Positions 8,345 to 18,800 of a DNA stretch of 64,000 nucleotides are shown in pieces. The notes under the pieces were generated by a model. It searched no databases and had not been told where the DNA came from. It saw only the letters and a program-made list of their open reading frames with translations. The stretch comes from Tissierella simiarum (GTDB lineage Bacteria; Bacillota; Clostridia; Tissierellales; Tissierellaceae): contig NZ_JAHLPM010000007.1 in assembly GCF_018917865.1 (NCBI RefSeq), positions 1 through 64,000 of the forward strand, given 5' to 3'. The stretch's first letter is position 1; every line of letters begins with the position of its first letter. The translations under genes and the position numbers were made by a program.

Positions 8345-8538
8345 AAATAGTCCTCCCACGTTTTTATTTTAAATGTAATATTTAATTACATCTCTTATAT
8401 TTTTCCTAATCATTCCATTAAAATAATGTAAACGTCAAATAGATACCTGTTACAGTTATTTAACAGAATATAGATTTATCATGTTTAGCCTGTCTTTTTC
8501 TTGACAGAGAACCAAAGTTATCTGTTAATACTATTTAA

Positions 8539-9729
8539 TTAAAAGTCTTTAATTTGAAGTTTCTGATAATATTCCTTTATAGGACTATAGTCAGATATTT
8601 GGTTTTCATTAAGTACTAAACATGTTAATTTGTTAAGCTTTTCTAGAGAATTTATGTCATATATTTTATTAGAATTTAACTTTAGCTCTGTTAAATTTTC
8701 TAAATTACTAAGGGCACTTATGTCTGAAACCTGATTATTAGATAAATCTAATTTTATTAAATTCGTTAGATTCCGTAAAGGACTTATATCACTTATTTTA
8801 TTATTATTTAATTTTAACTCTGTTAAATTTACTAAATTTTCAAGAGCACTTATGTCAGAGATTTGATTATCAGATAAATTCAATTTGGTTAAATTTGTTA
8901 GATTATGTAAAGGACTTATATCACTTATTTCTGCATTGAACAAATTTAGCTCAGTTAAATTTTCCAAGTTATTTAAAACACTTATATCCTTTAGATTACT
9001 TTTGCCTCCAGAAATATAACCCGGTAAATGTAATTTTTGCAAGTTGGATAGGTTGCTTAGAGAACTTATGTCTGCATTCCCATCATAGCCTAAATATAGT
9101 TCAGTCAAATTTGGTAGATTACTTAAGAAGTTTATATCGCTAATTTCATAAGAATAGAAGTATAATTCAGTTAAATTGCTTAAATCTCCTAACACATTAA
9201 TATTTATATGCTCACAATATGAGATATTAAGTATATCCAATTTTGGTAGATTACTTAAAGGGGTTATATCCTCAACTCAGGTACGACTTATATTCAATTG
9301 AGTTAAATTCTTTAAGTTATTCAGTGCACTTATGTCACGAATATCATTATTGTAAGATAGATTTAACTTAACTAAGTTAGTTAAATTACTTATACTGCTT
9401 ATATCTCTAATGCCATTCCATGATAAGTCTAACTCTTCTAAATTGGTTAGATTCTCAATTCCGCTCAAGTCTTTAATATTAGCTGAAGCAATTTCAAGGA
9501 CAGTAATGTTTTCCAAGTCTGCTTTATGTATTTCACCTGTCATTTTTGATGTTTTTTTTCTGATTGCTTGCTCCAAATGAGGATCCGAAAAAGTAATGAA
9601 ATCACTATTGTGATTATTTTTTGCACTATTAGAATTTTGAGTTAATTGATTGGCTCTATCTTGGTTATAATGCACACCTAGCCATATTATACAAATGCAA
9701 GCTATAATAACAGTAAGATATTTTTTCAT
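8539..9729 (-). pseudogene. Internalin-like leucine-rich-repeat protein gene interrupted by one in-frame TGA
   Basis: Two open parts lie in the same frame, separated only by a TGA at 9277-9279: 150 codons upstream, then 12 codons plus 233 codons downstream, about 396 positions in all. The N-terminus has an uncleaved-looking hydrophobic anchor (about residues 4-19), a linker and an internalin-type cap (FSDPHLEQAI, then NITVLEIASANIKDLSGIENL). About a dozen 22-residue repeats of the form NLTELNLSNNQISDISALENL follow. The repeat pattern runs straight across the stop (LNISRT, stop, VEDITPLSNLPKL), where a Gly or similar residue is expected. One base change, a sequencing error, or stop-codon read-through would explain it. 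The product, if made, would be extracytoplasmic and bind protein ligands. Confidence 0.85.
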
Positions 9730-9793
9730 TTAAAAACCCTACCTAGATTAAAAGCTTAAGGCATATATCTTAAAATTATAAAATACATGATAC

Positions 9794-10189
9794 TTACATT
9801 AAAATAATCTCTTTTGCAATAATATATCCACACATCCATAAGGACGCTGTTAAATAAAATACTCTGTACTCCTTCTCTTTTAAGTAATCCTCTAATTCCT
9901 TAATGTTACTTACTTCAATTGTTGGAAATCCATATTTTAGAACTTCTGAAATCCTATTAACTTTCTCTAATAAAAAGCATTCTATTGTGACTTGATAAAT
10001 CTCTAAAATAATATTATTCAAAAGAACGTTTTCAAAAACATGAGCAAGTAGCCCTTGAAATCTAATAACTACTTCTTCGTCATAACTCTTTGTATTTATT
10101 TGTAAAATCTGTTTTTCAAAGTCAACCATATAAGAAATAATTATATTATCATGTACTAACCCATATTCTTTAATAATATTATTTTTCAC
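9794..10189 (-). CDS. Hypothetical small protein, immunity-like (131 aa)
   Basis: Not securely recognised. The protein opens EYGLVHDNIIISYMVDFEKQ and ends WMCGYIIAKEI, with a central FQGLLAHVFEN. This layout of a short beta-rich N-terminus, an H-F-E motif and a C-terminal CG-F/Y-I-I-A-K tail resembles small Bacillus and Clostridium proteins found near toxin-immunity genes. The ATG overlaps the end of the upstream gene by 11 bases, implying cotranscription and coupled translation. No membrane segment or signal peptide is evident. Function unknown. Confidence 0.65.
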   Translation of the reverse strand: MKNNIIKEYGLVHDNIIISYMVDFEKQILQINTKSYDEEVVIRFQGLLAHVFENVLLNNIILEIYQVTIECFLLEKVNRISEVLKYGFPTIEVSNIKELEDYLKEKEYRVFYLTASLWMCGYIIAKEIILM

Positions 10190-11327
10190 TTTTCAAATCC
10201 CTCTTTCTTCTATGCCACTCATTCCAAAATGCTATATATCCATTTCTTTCAAATTCATCTTCTGGAATATTTTTAGACAAAGATTCCTTATAAAAATTTT
10301 CCACCATATTAGCAAAATGCAATACTTCTTCCTTATACTGAAGATAATAAGCAAATACAGTATTTCCTTTTTCAGTAATAAGCCTAACCATACCATCTTC
10401 ATGTAGAACAGTCCAATCAATTCCATTATCACATCCTATGATTTCTACCTCATGTAAAGTTTCATTGGGAACCATAGAATGTCCACAGCAAGGTAACATA
10501 TGCTCTCCTTTTGCTAACAAATGGTCTTCAGATAAGGTCTTTAACATTCTAAGAGCTGCTGCACTAATAGTACATGAATAGGATAATTCTTCTCCTATAG
10601 TAACTATTATATCTCCATGAAGACATAAATCATTAGGATCATCCTTGGTTTCATTTATCCAATAAAGATTGTTTACTTTTATTTTGAAATTTTGATAATC
10701 TAACGTAAAAATACTATCATGAAATTCCTTCCATACATCAGTAAGATATTCTTCCTTTAGAGCAAAAACATAAATTCCTCTATCATCATATAAATGAAAA
10801 ATGCATCCACTATTAATATCCATAGCAAAAATAGATGAACAAAAATCTATTTCTCCACCTATATCTGATAAAATTATCTCTCTAAATAATTTCTGTATAT
10901 TTATTTCTTTCACATGATATAAATGTCTTATACAGGTATAGATTTCATTATCTTGATGTATTGATAAATCATCCTTACGTATAGGATATTGCCATTTTAA
11001 CTCATATGTATCATATTTAGATATATGAGTTAGAGTACTTTCTAAAAACTCCTTCTCTATTTCATCATCTTGTCCAAATAAATTATCGTAAACAACTAAA
11101 AGATTATCACTATAATTTATAAATCTATATATTTCTGTAGCTTTCTGAAGACACTCTTCTACACATGTTTCATTTAAGCTCCCATCTTCCAGATACTGAT
11201 ACCTTTTACTTAACTCATCAATATGAAGCATATATTTATGAGTTAGTCTATTTAAAGTCTTGTCTTCTACTCCATATTGTTCTAAAATATTTTTTAAAAT
11301 ATCATTTAGTCTTTCTTGTGTTTTCAA
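10179..11327 (-). CDS. Hypothetical two-domain protein with a DUF3885-like segment (382 aa)
   Basis: The middle region, with FHLYDDRGIYVFALKEEYL followed by DVWKEFHDSIFTLDYQ, resembles DUF3885, a domain of small Firmicutes proteins. The C-terminal half (about residues 235-375) has a separate character, with a CCGHS motif and an aromatic-rich end, and resembles no family I can name. Fusions of two such modules are typical of immunity-type proteins. A TTG start at 11327 is used because GGTAGGTGA lies seven bases ahead. It heads a pair with the overlapping gene downstream. Function unknown. Confidence 0.65.
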   Translation of the reverse strand: MKTQERLNDILKNILEQYGVEDKTLNRLTHKYMLHIDELSKRYQYLEDGSLNETCVEECLQKATEIYRFINYSDNLLVVYDNLFGQDDEIEKEFLESTLTHISKYDTYELKWQYPIRKDDLSIHQDNEIYTCIRHLYHVKEINIQKLFREIILSDIGGEIDFCSSIFAMDINSGCIFHLYDDRGIYVFALKEEYLTDVWKEFHDSIFTLDYQNFKIKVNNLYWINETKDDPNDLCLHGDIIVTIGEELSYSCTISAAALRMLKTLSEDHLLAKGEHMLPCCGHSMVPNETLHEVEIIGCDNGIDWTVLHEDGMVRLITEKGNTVFAYYLQYKEEVLHFANMVENFYKESLSKNIPEDEFERNGYIAFWNEWHRRKRDLKSEK

Positions 11328-11355
11328 TTTCTATTCACCTACCTTTTATTGTTCC

Positions 11356-11853
11356 TCAATTTTTAATAACAAGACAAACACCTGTATTTTCTAAAATGAA
11401 TAAAACATCTTCTTTGCTCATCATAGATAAGTTTATCTCCTTTTTCGTAGGTTTAAAATAATGTTCTGTAAAATAATCTATTTCATCATTAACTATTAAT
11501 AAATGCTCTAATGGTATATTACTTAATTTGGGCATTATGGTATAATGCTTTGAATAATCACCTCCAAGATAAATACTCCATATCTCTATCTCAGTATGAG
11601 GTTGCATATATTTAAATAGATAATTCTTAAAATTTTCTATGCAGGAAGCTTCTTCCGTCAACCCAACATCATGACAATACTTTTTAGTAATTAAATTAGA
11701 TACTTCTACATTATCCTTTGAACAATAGCAATTTATTACTGAAAAACCTTGTAAAAAGCCGATTGTAGTTTTAGAAACAAAAACTTTTTTGAACTGTCTC
11801 ATATCCATCTCTGGTAGTGGAAAATCATAGGCTAATAAATGTATTACACTCAA
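11356..11853 (-). CDS. Hypothetical protein (165 aa), head of the accessory island
   Basis: Not recognised. The product begins SVIHLLAYDFPLPEM and shows no signal peptide or membrane helix. The start codon is TTG; GAGGTGA sits seven bases before it, which is why I accept it despite the weak codon. A 28-base gap separates it from the next gene, consistent with one transcript for 11853 down to 9794. Composition is AT-rich like its neighbours, so base content gives no sign of recent foreign origin. Confidence 0.6.
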   Translation of the reverse strand: MSVIHLLAYDFPLPEMDMRQFKKVFVSKTTIGFLQGFSVINCYCSKDNVEVSNLITKKYCHDVGLTEEASCIENFKNYLFKYMQPHTEIEIWSIYLGGDYSKHYTIMPKLSNIPLEHLLIVNDEIDYFTEHYFKPTKKEINLSMMSKEDVLFILENTGVCLVIKN

Positions 11854-12220
11854 ATCATATCACCTCATTTTCCATTTATTACTCATAATTAAAATTTGTT
11901 TAACATGATTTTAACTAAAAACATAAAAACCATATTTATGATAAAGCTTCAAACCATTAGATTATTAATGGTTTCTATGCTTGTCATTATTATATCATAT
12001 TCTCTTCAAGAGAGTTCCAAAGGAAATTATGATTTTTATTATCTGGGAGATAATTCTCCAAAATAGTTAGTGATAAAATAATAAAGAGAGGATTATATAA
12101 TACATAATAGATAGACGTAAATTTATGAATTAAAGTATATTTATTTATATCTTATATTAATTTTCCAAAATATTAAAAACAAGACCCTAAGAATATAAAT
12201 CTTTCCTAGGATCTTGTTTT
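11854..12220. other. AT-rich intergenic region between asnS and the accessory island
   Basis: No gene was seen. A small inverted repeat (AAACCATTA / TTAATGGTTT, 11951-11974) and a weaker GGAGA / TCTCC hairpin near 12044-12058 are present. The promoter of the minus-strand gene at 11853 should lie here but could not be pinned down. The asnS terminator occupies the right end. Confidence 0.6.
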
Positions 12221-12222
12221 TT
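12176..12222 (-). terminator. Intrinsic terminator of asnS
   Basis: Minus strand: AACAAGATCCTAGGAAAG pairs with CTTAGGGTCTTGTT and runs into a T tract. The stem begins right at the asnS stop codon. Confidence 0.85.
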
Positions 12223-13609
12223 AAAATTCTGCAGATTTTACTGTTCTAGGGAATGGGATTACATCCCTAATATTTGACATACCAGTCATATACATAATTG
12301 CTCTTTCAAAACCAAGGCCATATCCAGCATGTTTAGTTCCACCATATTTTCTTAATTCTAAATACCACCAGTAATCTTCTGGATCCATTCCATTCTCAAT
12401 TATCTTTTGTTCTAATACATCTAATCTTTCTTCCCTTTGGCTGCCACCAATAATTTCCCCTACACCTGGAACTAATAAATCCATAGCAGCTACAGTTTTA
12501 TTGTCTTCATTCATCCTCATGTAAAATGCTTTTATTTCCTTTGGATAGTTTATAACAAATACAGGCTTTTTAAACACTTTTTCTGAAATATATCTTTCAT
12601 GTTCTGTTTGTAAATCTACACCCCATTCTACTGGGTATTGGAATTCTTCTCCTGATTTTTGAAGTAACTCAACAGCTTCTGTGTAAGTTATACAACCAAA
12701 ATCAGAATTTACTACATTCTCTAATCTTTCAATTAAACCTTTATCAATAAAGGAATTGAAAAATTCCATTTCTTCCTTTGCATTTTCCATAACGTATTTA
12801 ATAATAAATTTCATCATATCTTCTGCTAATTGCATATTATCTTGTAAGTCAGCAAAAGCTATTTCTGGCTCAATCATCCAAAATTCTGCTGCATGTCTAG
12901 CCGTATTTGAGTTTTCTGCTCTAAAAGTTGGCCCAAAAGTATATACGTTTTTATAAGATAAAGCAAAAGCTTCAGCCTCTAGTTGACCACTTACTGTTAA
13001 ATTAGTTTCTTTACCAAAGAAGTCTTTAGTAAAATCTATTTCTTTCTCATTTGTATAGGGAATATTGTGCAAATCCAATGTTGTCAATCTAAACATTTCC
13101 CCAGCACCTTCAGCATCACTAGCAGTAATTATTGGAGTATGAACATATACAAATCCTCTTTCTTGGAAAAACTTGTGTATTGCATAAGCTGTTAAAGATC
13201 TTACTCTAAATACAGCATTGAAAGTGTTGCTTCTAGGTCTTAAATGAGCAATTGTTCTCATATATTCAAATGTATGTCTTTTCTTTTGTAATGGATAATC
13301 TGCAGTTGAATATCCTTCAATTTCAATTTCACTAGCCTTTACTTCAAAAGGTTGTTTAGCTTCTGGTGTTGGTATTAGTGTACCTTTTACCTTTATTGAT
13401 GAACTAAGTGGCAATTTTTCTATTTCCTTAAAATTCTCCAATCCTTCTTCAAAAACTATTTGAATATTTTTAAAGAATGTTCCATCATTTAATTCTATAA
13501 ATCCAAAAGTCTTTGATGATCTTGATGTTCTAATCCATCCTTCCAATTCAATTTGTTGATTTAAATATTTATCCGTGTCATTGTAGATACTCTTAATAGT
13601 AGTTTTCAT
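12221..13609 (-). CDS. asnS: Asparagine-tRNA ligase
   Basis: This class IIb synthetase charges tRNA-Asn. The 462-residue length is standard. The N-terminal OB-fold anticodon-binding domain (residues 1-110, starting [21 protein letters not shown]) is followed by the catalytic core with [19 protein letters not shown] (motif 2) and [16 protein letters not shown] (motif 3). The stretch [18 protein letters not shown] is typical of AsnRS rather than AspRS. The ribosome site AAAGGAGAGT precedes the ATG. Its leader is a T-box whose specifier is AAC, an Asn codon, which supports the substrate assignment independently. Confidence 0.97.
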   Translation of the reverse strand: MKTTIKSIYNDTDKYLNQQIELEGWIRTSRSSKTFGFIELNDGTFFKNIQIVFEEGLENFKEIEKLPLSSSIKVKGTLIPTPEAKQPFEVKASEIEIEGYSTADYPLQKKRHTFEYMRTIAHLRPRSNTFNAVFRVRSLTAYAIHKFFQERGFVYVHTPIITASDAEGAGEMFRLTTLDLHNIPYTNEKEIDFTKDFFGKETNLTVSGQLEAEAFALSYKNVYTFGPTFRAENSNTARHAAEFWMIEPEIAFADLQDNMQLAEDMMKFIIKYVMENAKEEMEFFNSFIDKGLIERLENVVNSDFGCITYTEAVELLQKSGEEFQYPVEWGVDLQTEHERYISEKVFKKPVFVINYPKEIKAFYMRMNEDNKTVAAMDLLVPGVGEIIGGSQREERLDVLEQKIIENGMDPEDYWWYLELRKYGGTKHAGYGLGFERAIMYMTGMSNIRDVIPFPRTVKSAEF

Positions 13610-13641
13610 AATACTCTCCTTTCTTTTTTATCAAAAAATAT

Positions 13642-13996
13642 AAAAAAACCTTCATCCAAAAGGACGAAAGTTTAACTTCCGCGGTACCACCCTAATTGCT
13701 AATGCCACTTTAACACACAATAATGTGTTTCACAGGTAACGGTGTGATTCCGTCTAAGTCTACTCTCTTAATGATTTCGATTAGAAACTCAAGGATGTTC
13801 TTCAATATAAGTCTCGTACCTATGTCTCACTATCATAGGCTCCCTTTGACTACCTCTTATATCTACTCTTCCTATCAAAGTTTTCTTATAACCAATAGGA
13901 AAGCTCTGCTTTGATGTATTTTACTTAATGAACTTTCCGTAAATGAGTTTCAAGAAAAGTTACCTTTAACTCTTTGATATATGCTTTTCTTACTTT
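13642..13996 (-). ncRNA. T-box leader of asnS (asparagine, AAC specifier)
   Basis: Read on the minus strand, GGAAGAGTAGATA opens Stem I, the specifier region reads GAAGAACATCCTTGAGTT with AAC at the complement of 13797-13799, and AGGGTGGTACCGCGG marks the antiterminator. A terminator stem (CTTTCGTCC / GGATGAAGG) with seven T ends it at 13642-13670. The AAC specifier matches asnS. Confidence 0.94.
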
Positions 13997-14002
13997 TATA
14001 TA

Positions 14003-14031
14003 ATTATAGTTATTTTACTTGGAGTTGTCAA
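14003..14031 (-). promoter_or_regulatory. Sigma-A promoter of asnS
   Basis: Consensus TTGACA and TATAAT with a 17-base spacer, just upstream of the T-box leader. Confidence 0.9.
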
Positions 14032-14134
14032 TAAATTTAGCTAATCTTTCTTTTATTTCTTTATTATATCCATTTTACTAAATTTATACCATAAAATAAT
14101 TCCTTATAAAACGGCGTTCTTGAAAAATACTATT

Positions 14135-15835
14135 TTATCTTAGCTTCTGCTCTTCTTCTATATAATCCAACTCTTCTTTGAATACTTCTCTTGCATTTTC
14201 TATTTTTATAGGATCCTGAGTTTTAAGTGCAGATTCAAATTTTACAATTATATAATCTAACTGCTTTCTCGTATCTCCTACACTCTCCTCATACATTCGT
14301 TCACTTTTGAATAAAAGAAGTTTATTTTTTTCCTGTTCTCTAGGAGGAATCTTCAAGTAACTTATTTCTTCCATTCGCTTCTCTATCATTTCATCAGTCA
14401 TATCATTATTTTTGTTTTTAATAATTTGTTTGACTTTATTTCCTATAGAATTTACTTTAACTTCTACTTCCAATATAGAATTAATATCATAAGTGTATGT
14501 TACATCTATACTTTCTTCACCTGCCAAAGCTAAGGGAACTTCTACAAATAACTCTCCCAAAGATATATTATTCTTTGCAAATCTACTCTCCCCTTGAAGT
14601 ATATTTATTCTTATTTTACTTTGATTATCATATACCGTATATAGAGTTTGAGTTCTACTTGCAGGAATTACAGTATTTCTATCTATTATTGGACAAAAAT
14701 AACCTGCTTCTTTTCTATTATTTTCCCTTTCCATAACAACTTCTGTTCCTAAAGTATATGGACAAACATCTGTTAAAATTACTTCTTTTATATATTGGTT
14801 TCTTTCTTTCAAAGCAGCTTGAATTGCTGCACCTAGAGATACTGCTTCATCAGGGTTAATTGATGTATTTGGAAACCTTCCAAAAAGCTTATTTACAAAC
14901 TTTCTTACAATAGGAAGTTTTGTAGAGCCTCCTACAAGTATTACATCATCTATTTGAGATAATCTCAGATTTGTATCATTTAAACTTCTCTTTATAGGAT
15001 TTCTAATTTTTTCTAAAAGAGGTTCACACGCCTCTTCATAATCATCAATATCTATTTGAAATTCAATTCGTTCATCATTTATAATACAGTTCATAGAAGA
15101 TATTTTACTATCTGAAAATCCTCTTTTACATTTCTCTGCTTGGTCCAATATATGTGATAAAGTCTTTGAATCTAGAGACTCTATATCTATTTTGTTTTTT
15201 TTGATAAATAGCTCAACTAGAATTTGAGTAAAATCTTCTCCGCCTAAATAATTGTCACCAGCAACTGCTCTAACTTCAAGTATATTATTGAAAAGTTCTA
15301 AAATGGAGACATCAAATGTACCTCCACCTAAATCAAATACTAAAATTTTAGCATCAGCTTTTTTTTGATACAATCCATAAGCTATAGCTGCGGCTGTAGG
15401 CTCACTTATAATACGTTCTACTCTAAATCCAGCCATTTCTCCTGCTTTTTTAGTTGATTTTCTCTGTTCATCGTTGAAATATGCAGGAACACTTATTACT
15501 GCTTCTTCTATTTTTTCACCAAGAAAATGTTCTGCATCTTCTTTTAAATATTTCAATATAAATGATGATAACTCTTCAGCATTAAATTCATTTTTCCCTA
15601 GTTTAAAAACTTTCTGACTTCCCATATCTCTTTTAAAAACCTGTGCTGTACTGTCATAGTAAATTGCACTTCTTTCTAGTGCAGTTTCACCTACATATAT
15701 ATTAGAATTTTCATCTATACTAACAACAGATGGTGTTATGTTTTTCCCTAAACGATTGGGAATTATTTTCGCACCATCTTCTGTAAAATATGACACTGAA
15801 CTGTTTGTTGTTCCTAAATCTATTCCTATTATCAT
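14135..15835 (-). CDS. HscC-like Hsp70 chaperone
   Basis: This 566-residue Hsp70 is shorter than DnaK (about 610) and close in length to HscC. The ATPase domain shows [16 protein letters not shown] at the N-terminus, [25 protein letters not shown], and the phosphate loop [14 protein letters not shown] near residue 190. A substrate-binding beta domain follows ([18 protein letters not shown], then [15 protein letters not shown]), with a short helical lid. It lacks the long DnaK C-terminal tail. The gene lies 12 bases after a large J-like/TPR gene and is surely cotranscribed with it, mirroring the HscC and DjlB/DjlC-type pairing known in E. coli. The client is unknown. Confidence 0.9.
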   Translation of the reverse strand: MIIGIDLGTTNSSVSYFTEDGAKIIPNRLGKNITPSVVSIDENSNIYVGETALERSAIYYDSTAQVFKRDMGSQKVFKLGKNEFNAEELSSFILKYLKEDAEHFLGEKIEEAVISVPAYFNDEQRKSTKKAGEMAGFRVERIISEPTAAAIAYGLYQKKADAKILVFDLGGGTFDVSILELFNNILEVRAVAGDNYLGGEDFTQILVELFIKKNKIDIESLDSKTLSHILDQAEKCKRGFSDSKISSMNCIINDERIEFQIDIDDYEEACEPLLEKIRNPIKRSLNDTNLRLSQIDDVILVGGSTKLPIVRKFVNKLFGRFPNTSINPDEAVSLGAAIQAALKERNQYIKEVILTDVCPYTLGTEVVMERENNRKEAGYFCPIIDRNTVIPASRTQTLYTVYDNQSKIRINILQGESRFAKNNISLGELFVEVPLALAGEESIDVTYTYDINSILEVEVKVNSIGNKVKQIIKNKNNDMTDEMIEKRMEEISYLKIPPREQEKNKLLLFKSERMYEESVGDTRKQLDYIIVKFESALKTQDPIKIENAREVFKEELDYIEEEQKLR

Positions 15836-15847
15836 GCTATTCTCCCC

Positions 15848-18800
15848 TTATTTTTTAGATGCTAATCTTTTAACTGCAATATACGCATAAAGGTACTCTG
15901 GCTCATATTCTAATACTATATTATAATACTTCAATGCTTCTTCTATATCTCCTTTGGCTTCTGCTAACATACCCATTAAAGCAAATTTTTCATAACATTT
16001 TCCATATGGACAGCCTTTACATTTTTTGTATTTATCCATTTGAGCAATATAGTGTTCGGCATTTTTAATATAGCCCATATTTATATATGCCCTTGTTATA
16101 TTGTGTAGTCTAGCAGGCAGATATCCATCATCTGTAAAATATTCTTTTTCATCGCCTATATCTTTAATACAATACTCTATTGACTTTTTAAAATAACTTT
16201 CTTTTTTAAATCCTAAAAATTTATATACCATTCCTATATGAAAATATATAATAAATAGATTTTCATAATCTGTTTTATCTACATCTTTTAATGCTTTTTT
16301 ATAATAATGCAGAGCTTTTATATATTTATTTTGATATAAATAGAATTTACCTAAATCAAGGTAGGCATCGGTATTATTTTTACCTTTACAAATTGCATCT
16401 TCATAATAATATTTTGCCTTCGACAAATCACCTTTAAGTCTATATAAATCTCCCTTTGTACGCTTGATTTCATTTATATCTGCATTTTCTACATTTTCCA
16501 TATGTTCGCTGCATATTTTAATTCCTTCATCATATTTACCCATTACTACATATAACTCACTCAAACTTTCATAAAAAACATCCTTATTAGGAAACCTTTC
16601 CAATCCCTTTTTTAAATATTCTTCAGCTTTATCATATTGTTCCAATATCCTATAAGTCTTTGCTATATTATTAAAGGGCAGAGGTGTTTCTTCATAATCC
16701 ATACATTCCATAGATTTGAGATAATACTCCAGAGCTTTCTCATACTCCCCTAAATTGTGATAATTAAATCCCAAGTTATTGTATGGAAACGGATTTGCAG
16801 GGTCTAACTCAATTGATTTTAAATAATTATCTATACCTTCTTGAGTTCTTCCAAGTCTTGAAAGGGTGAGTCCCTTTGAAAGATAGTTGTATCCCGTTTC
16901 TTTTATCTCAATTAGTTTATCCCTATATTTTAAAGCTTCATTGTAATAGTTTCTTTTTTCATCTCCCGTTGAGCATTGTGCCTTTTCCTCTAACATACTG
17001 GCAATTGCAGAGTAGGCTTCTGTACGTTCAGGATTAATATCCAGAAGTTTATTATAATATTCTATGGCTTCGTCTAAATTACGCTTCCCCTCATGAGCTG
17101 CTGCTAAACGATAAATAATTTTTTCATCATTAGGATATTCATTATCAAGCTCTGTAAATATATTTATTGCTTCATCATATTCTTCCAGTTCGTGATGTAT
17201 ATATCCTTTGTAAAATACAAATTCAATTTTTTGAGTTAGTTTAACAGCTTCATTCATAGCATTAAGTGCATCTTGAAATTCATACATAGCTACACATACA
17301 TCTGCTTCCGCATATAAAATATCCAAATAAAATTCTTCTTTGTAGTCATTTTTTACATGCTCATCTTTTAAATCCAACACCAATTTATATGCCTGTTCCC
17401 TTACCTCCACTATAGTTTCAAGGGTTTGCCTTAAAGCTTTAACTTTATACAGCCTTATTTCTTCATTATTTATATCATTGTCTTCAGCCCTTTTTATAAT
17501 ATCTAAACAATCTTCGTATTTGCCAAATAGATGGAATGTCTTTATTGCTAGAAGATATGGCATATAATATCCTGACTCTATGTTTATAGCATTGTAATAA
17601 TCATCAATTACATCCTGATACCTTTCCATATTGTAATAAGCTTCCTGTCTGAACAAATATGCCGGATAATAATCTGATGCCCTTTTAATTATTTCATCAC
17701 ATATATCTATACATTCTTCATTATTTTCATATCTTAAAAATGTCTGTGCTTTATAATTCATATATAGTAGTTTGTTGTTTTCATCTTTTTCATTTTGAAT
17801 TGCCTTTTCTAAATAACTTAAAACTTCTTTCAAATTTTCTTCGTTTTGTTCTTTTATGTTTGAAAGAGTTATTGCAATTGTATAATATGAATATCCAAAG
17901 TTTCTTAATCTCTTTGCTGTCTCTTCACTTCCATCATCTTCTATTTTTTCTAAATCATCTACCCAAGCTAGTAAAAGGGGATATGCTTTTTCATAATTGT
18001 TGACAGATAAATATGTCCTTCCCATTAAATTGTTATATAATGGTTTGTTATCTTCAGGAATGTCTACACCTTCTAAAAGATTTATGGTATCGTCAAATTT
18101 ATGATTTTGATAAAAGCACCATCCTAATTCCACTAATGCTTCAAAGTCATCAGGATTTTCATCGAGTTGCTCCTTATAACTTTCTATCAAATATTCATTT
18201 GCTTTCATCATTTCATTTGAAGCATTTTGGTCACCAGAAAAAACATATAACATATCAAGGAACCATTCTTTTGCTTTAAAATATTCCTTTTCTGCTAAAA
18301 AACATTTACCTAATCCTAGTTTCGCACTATAGTGATTTGGAGTTCTTTCAATGAGTTTTTCATAATATTCTTTTGCTCTGGAGATTTCACCTATCTGGAA
18401 AGAGACTTCTCCTACGTATAAGGTAATATAGTCGGAATTAGGATATTTATTTCCCAATTCTATTATAATTTCTTCTGCATATTTATCCTTTCCTAATTTT
18501 AAATAATGTCTAACAACTTCTACATCTTCATAGGGATGATAAATTGCATTATTTTTCATTATTTCAATTTCTTTTTCTATACCCTCTAGCTCATTATAAT
18601 CTAGCATATCTTTTACTCTAAAATAATGCCTTATATAATCATCATATTCTCCCAGTTCAGGACCTTCAAATAGATAGAAATCCAAAAAATCCTCATAAAA
18701 AATAGAATTGCATACGAAATCTATGAAATTTTTAGGGAATTTTTCGTAAAGTTTTTCTCTATCCTCTGTAATATCAAATCGTTCATCTATTAATGTCCAT

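Noticed and set aside
8539-9240. DNA-level tandem repeat array or CRISPR
   Set aside because: The periodicity is about 66 bases and codes for leucine-rich repeats; the units differ in sequence and there are no spacers.
9277-9279. TGA in the LRR gene as a selenocysteine codon
   Set aside because: Internalin-type repeats have no reason to carry Sec, the aligned repeat position takes Gly or Gln, and no hairpin of the expected type is evident just downstream.
10232-10432. Open frame of 66 codons on the minus strand within the two-domain protein gene
   Set aside because: It is a shifted-frame shadow rich in Ile and Leu without a ribosome site.
11951-11974. Inverted repeat AAACCATTA / TTAATGGTTT as a terminator
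   Set aside because: No T run on either strand and no gene ending nearby; it may be a minor operator but there is no support.
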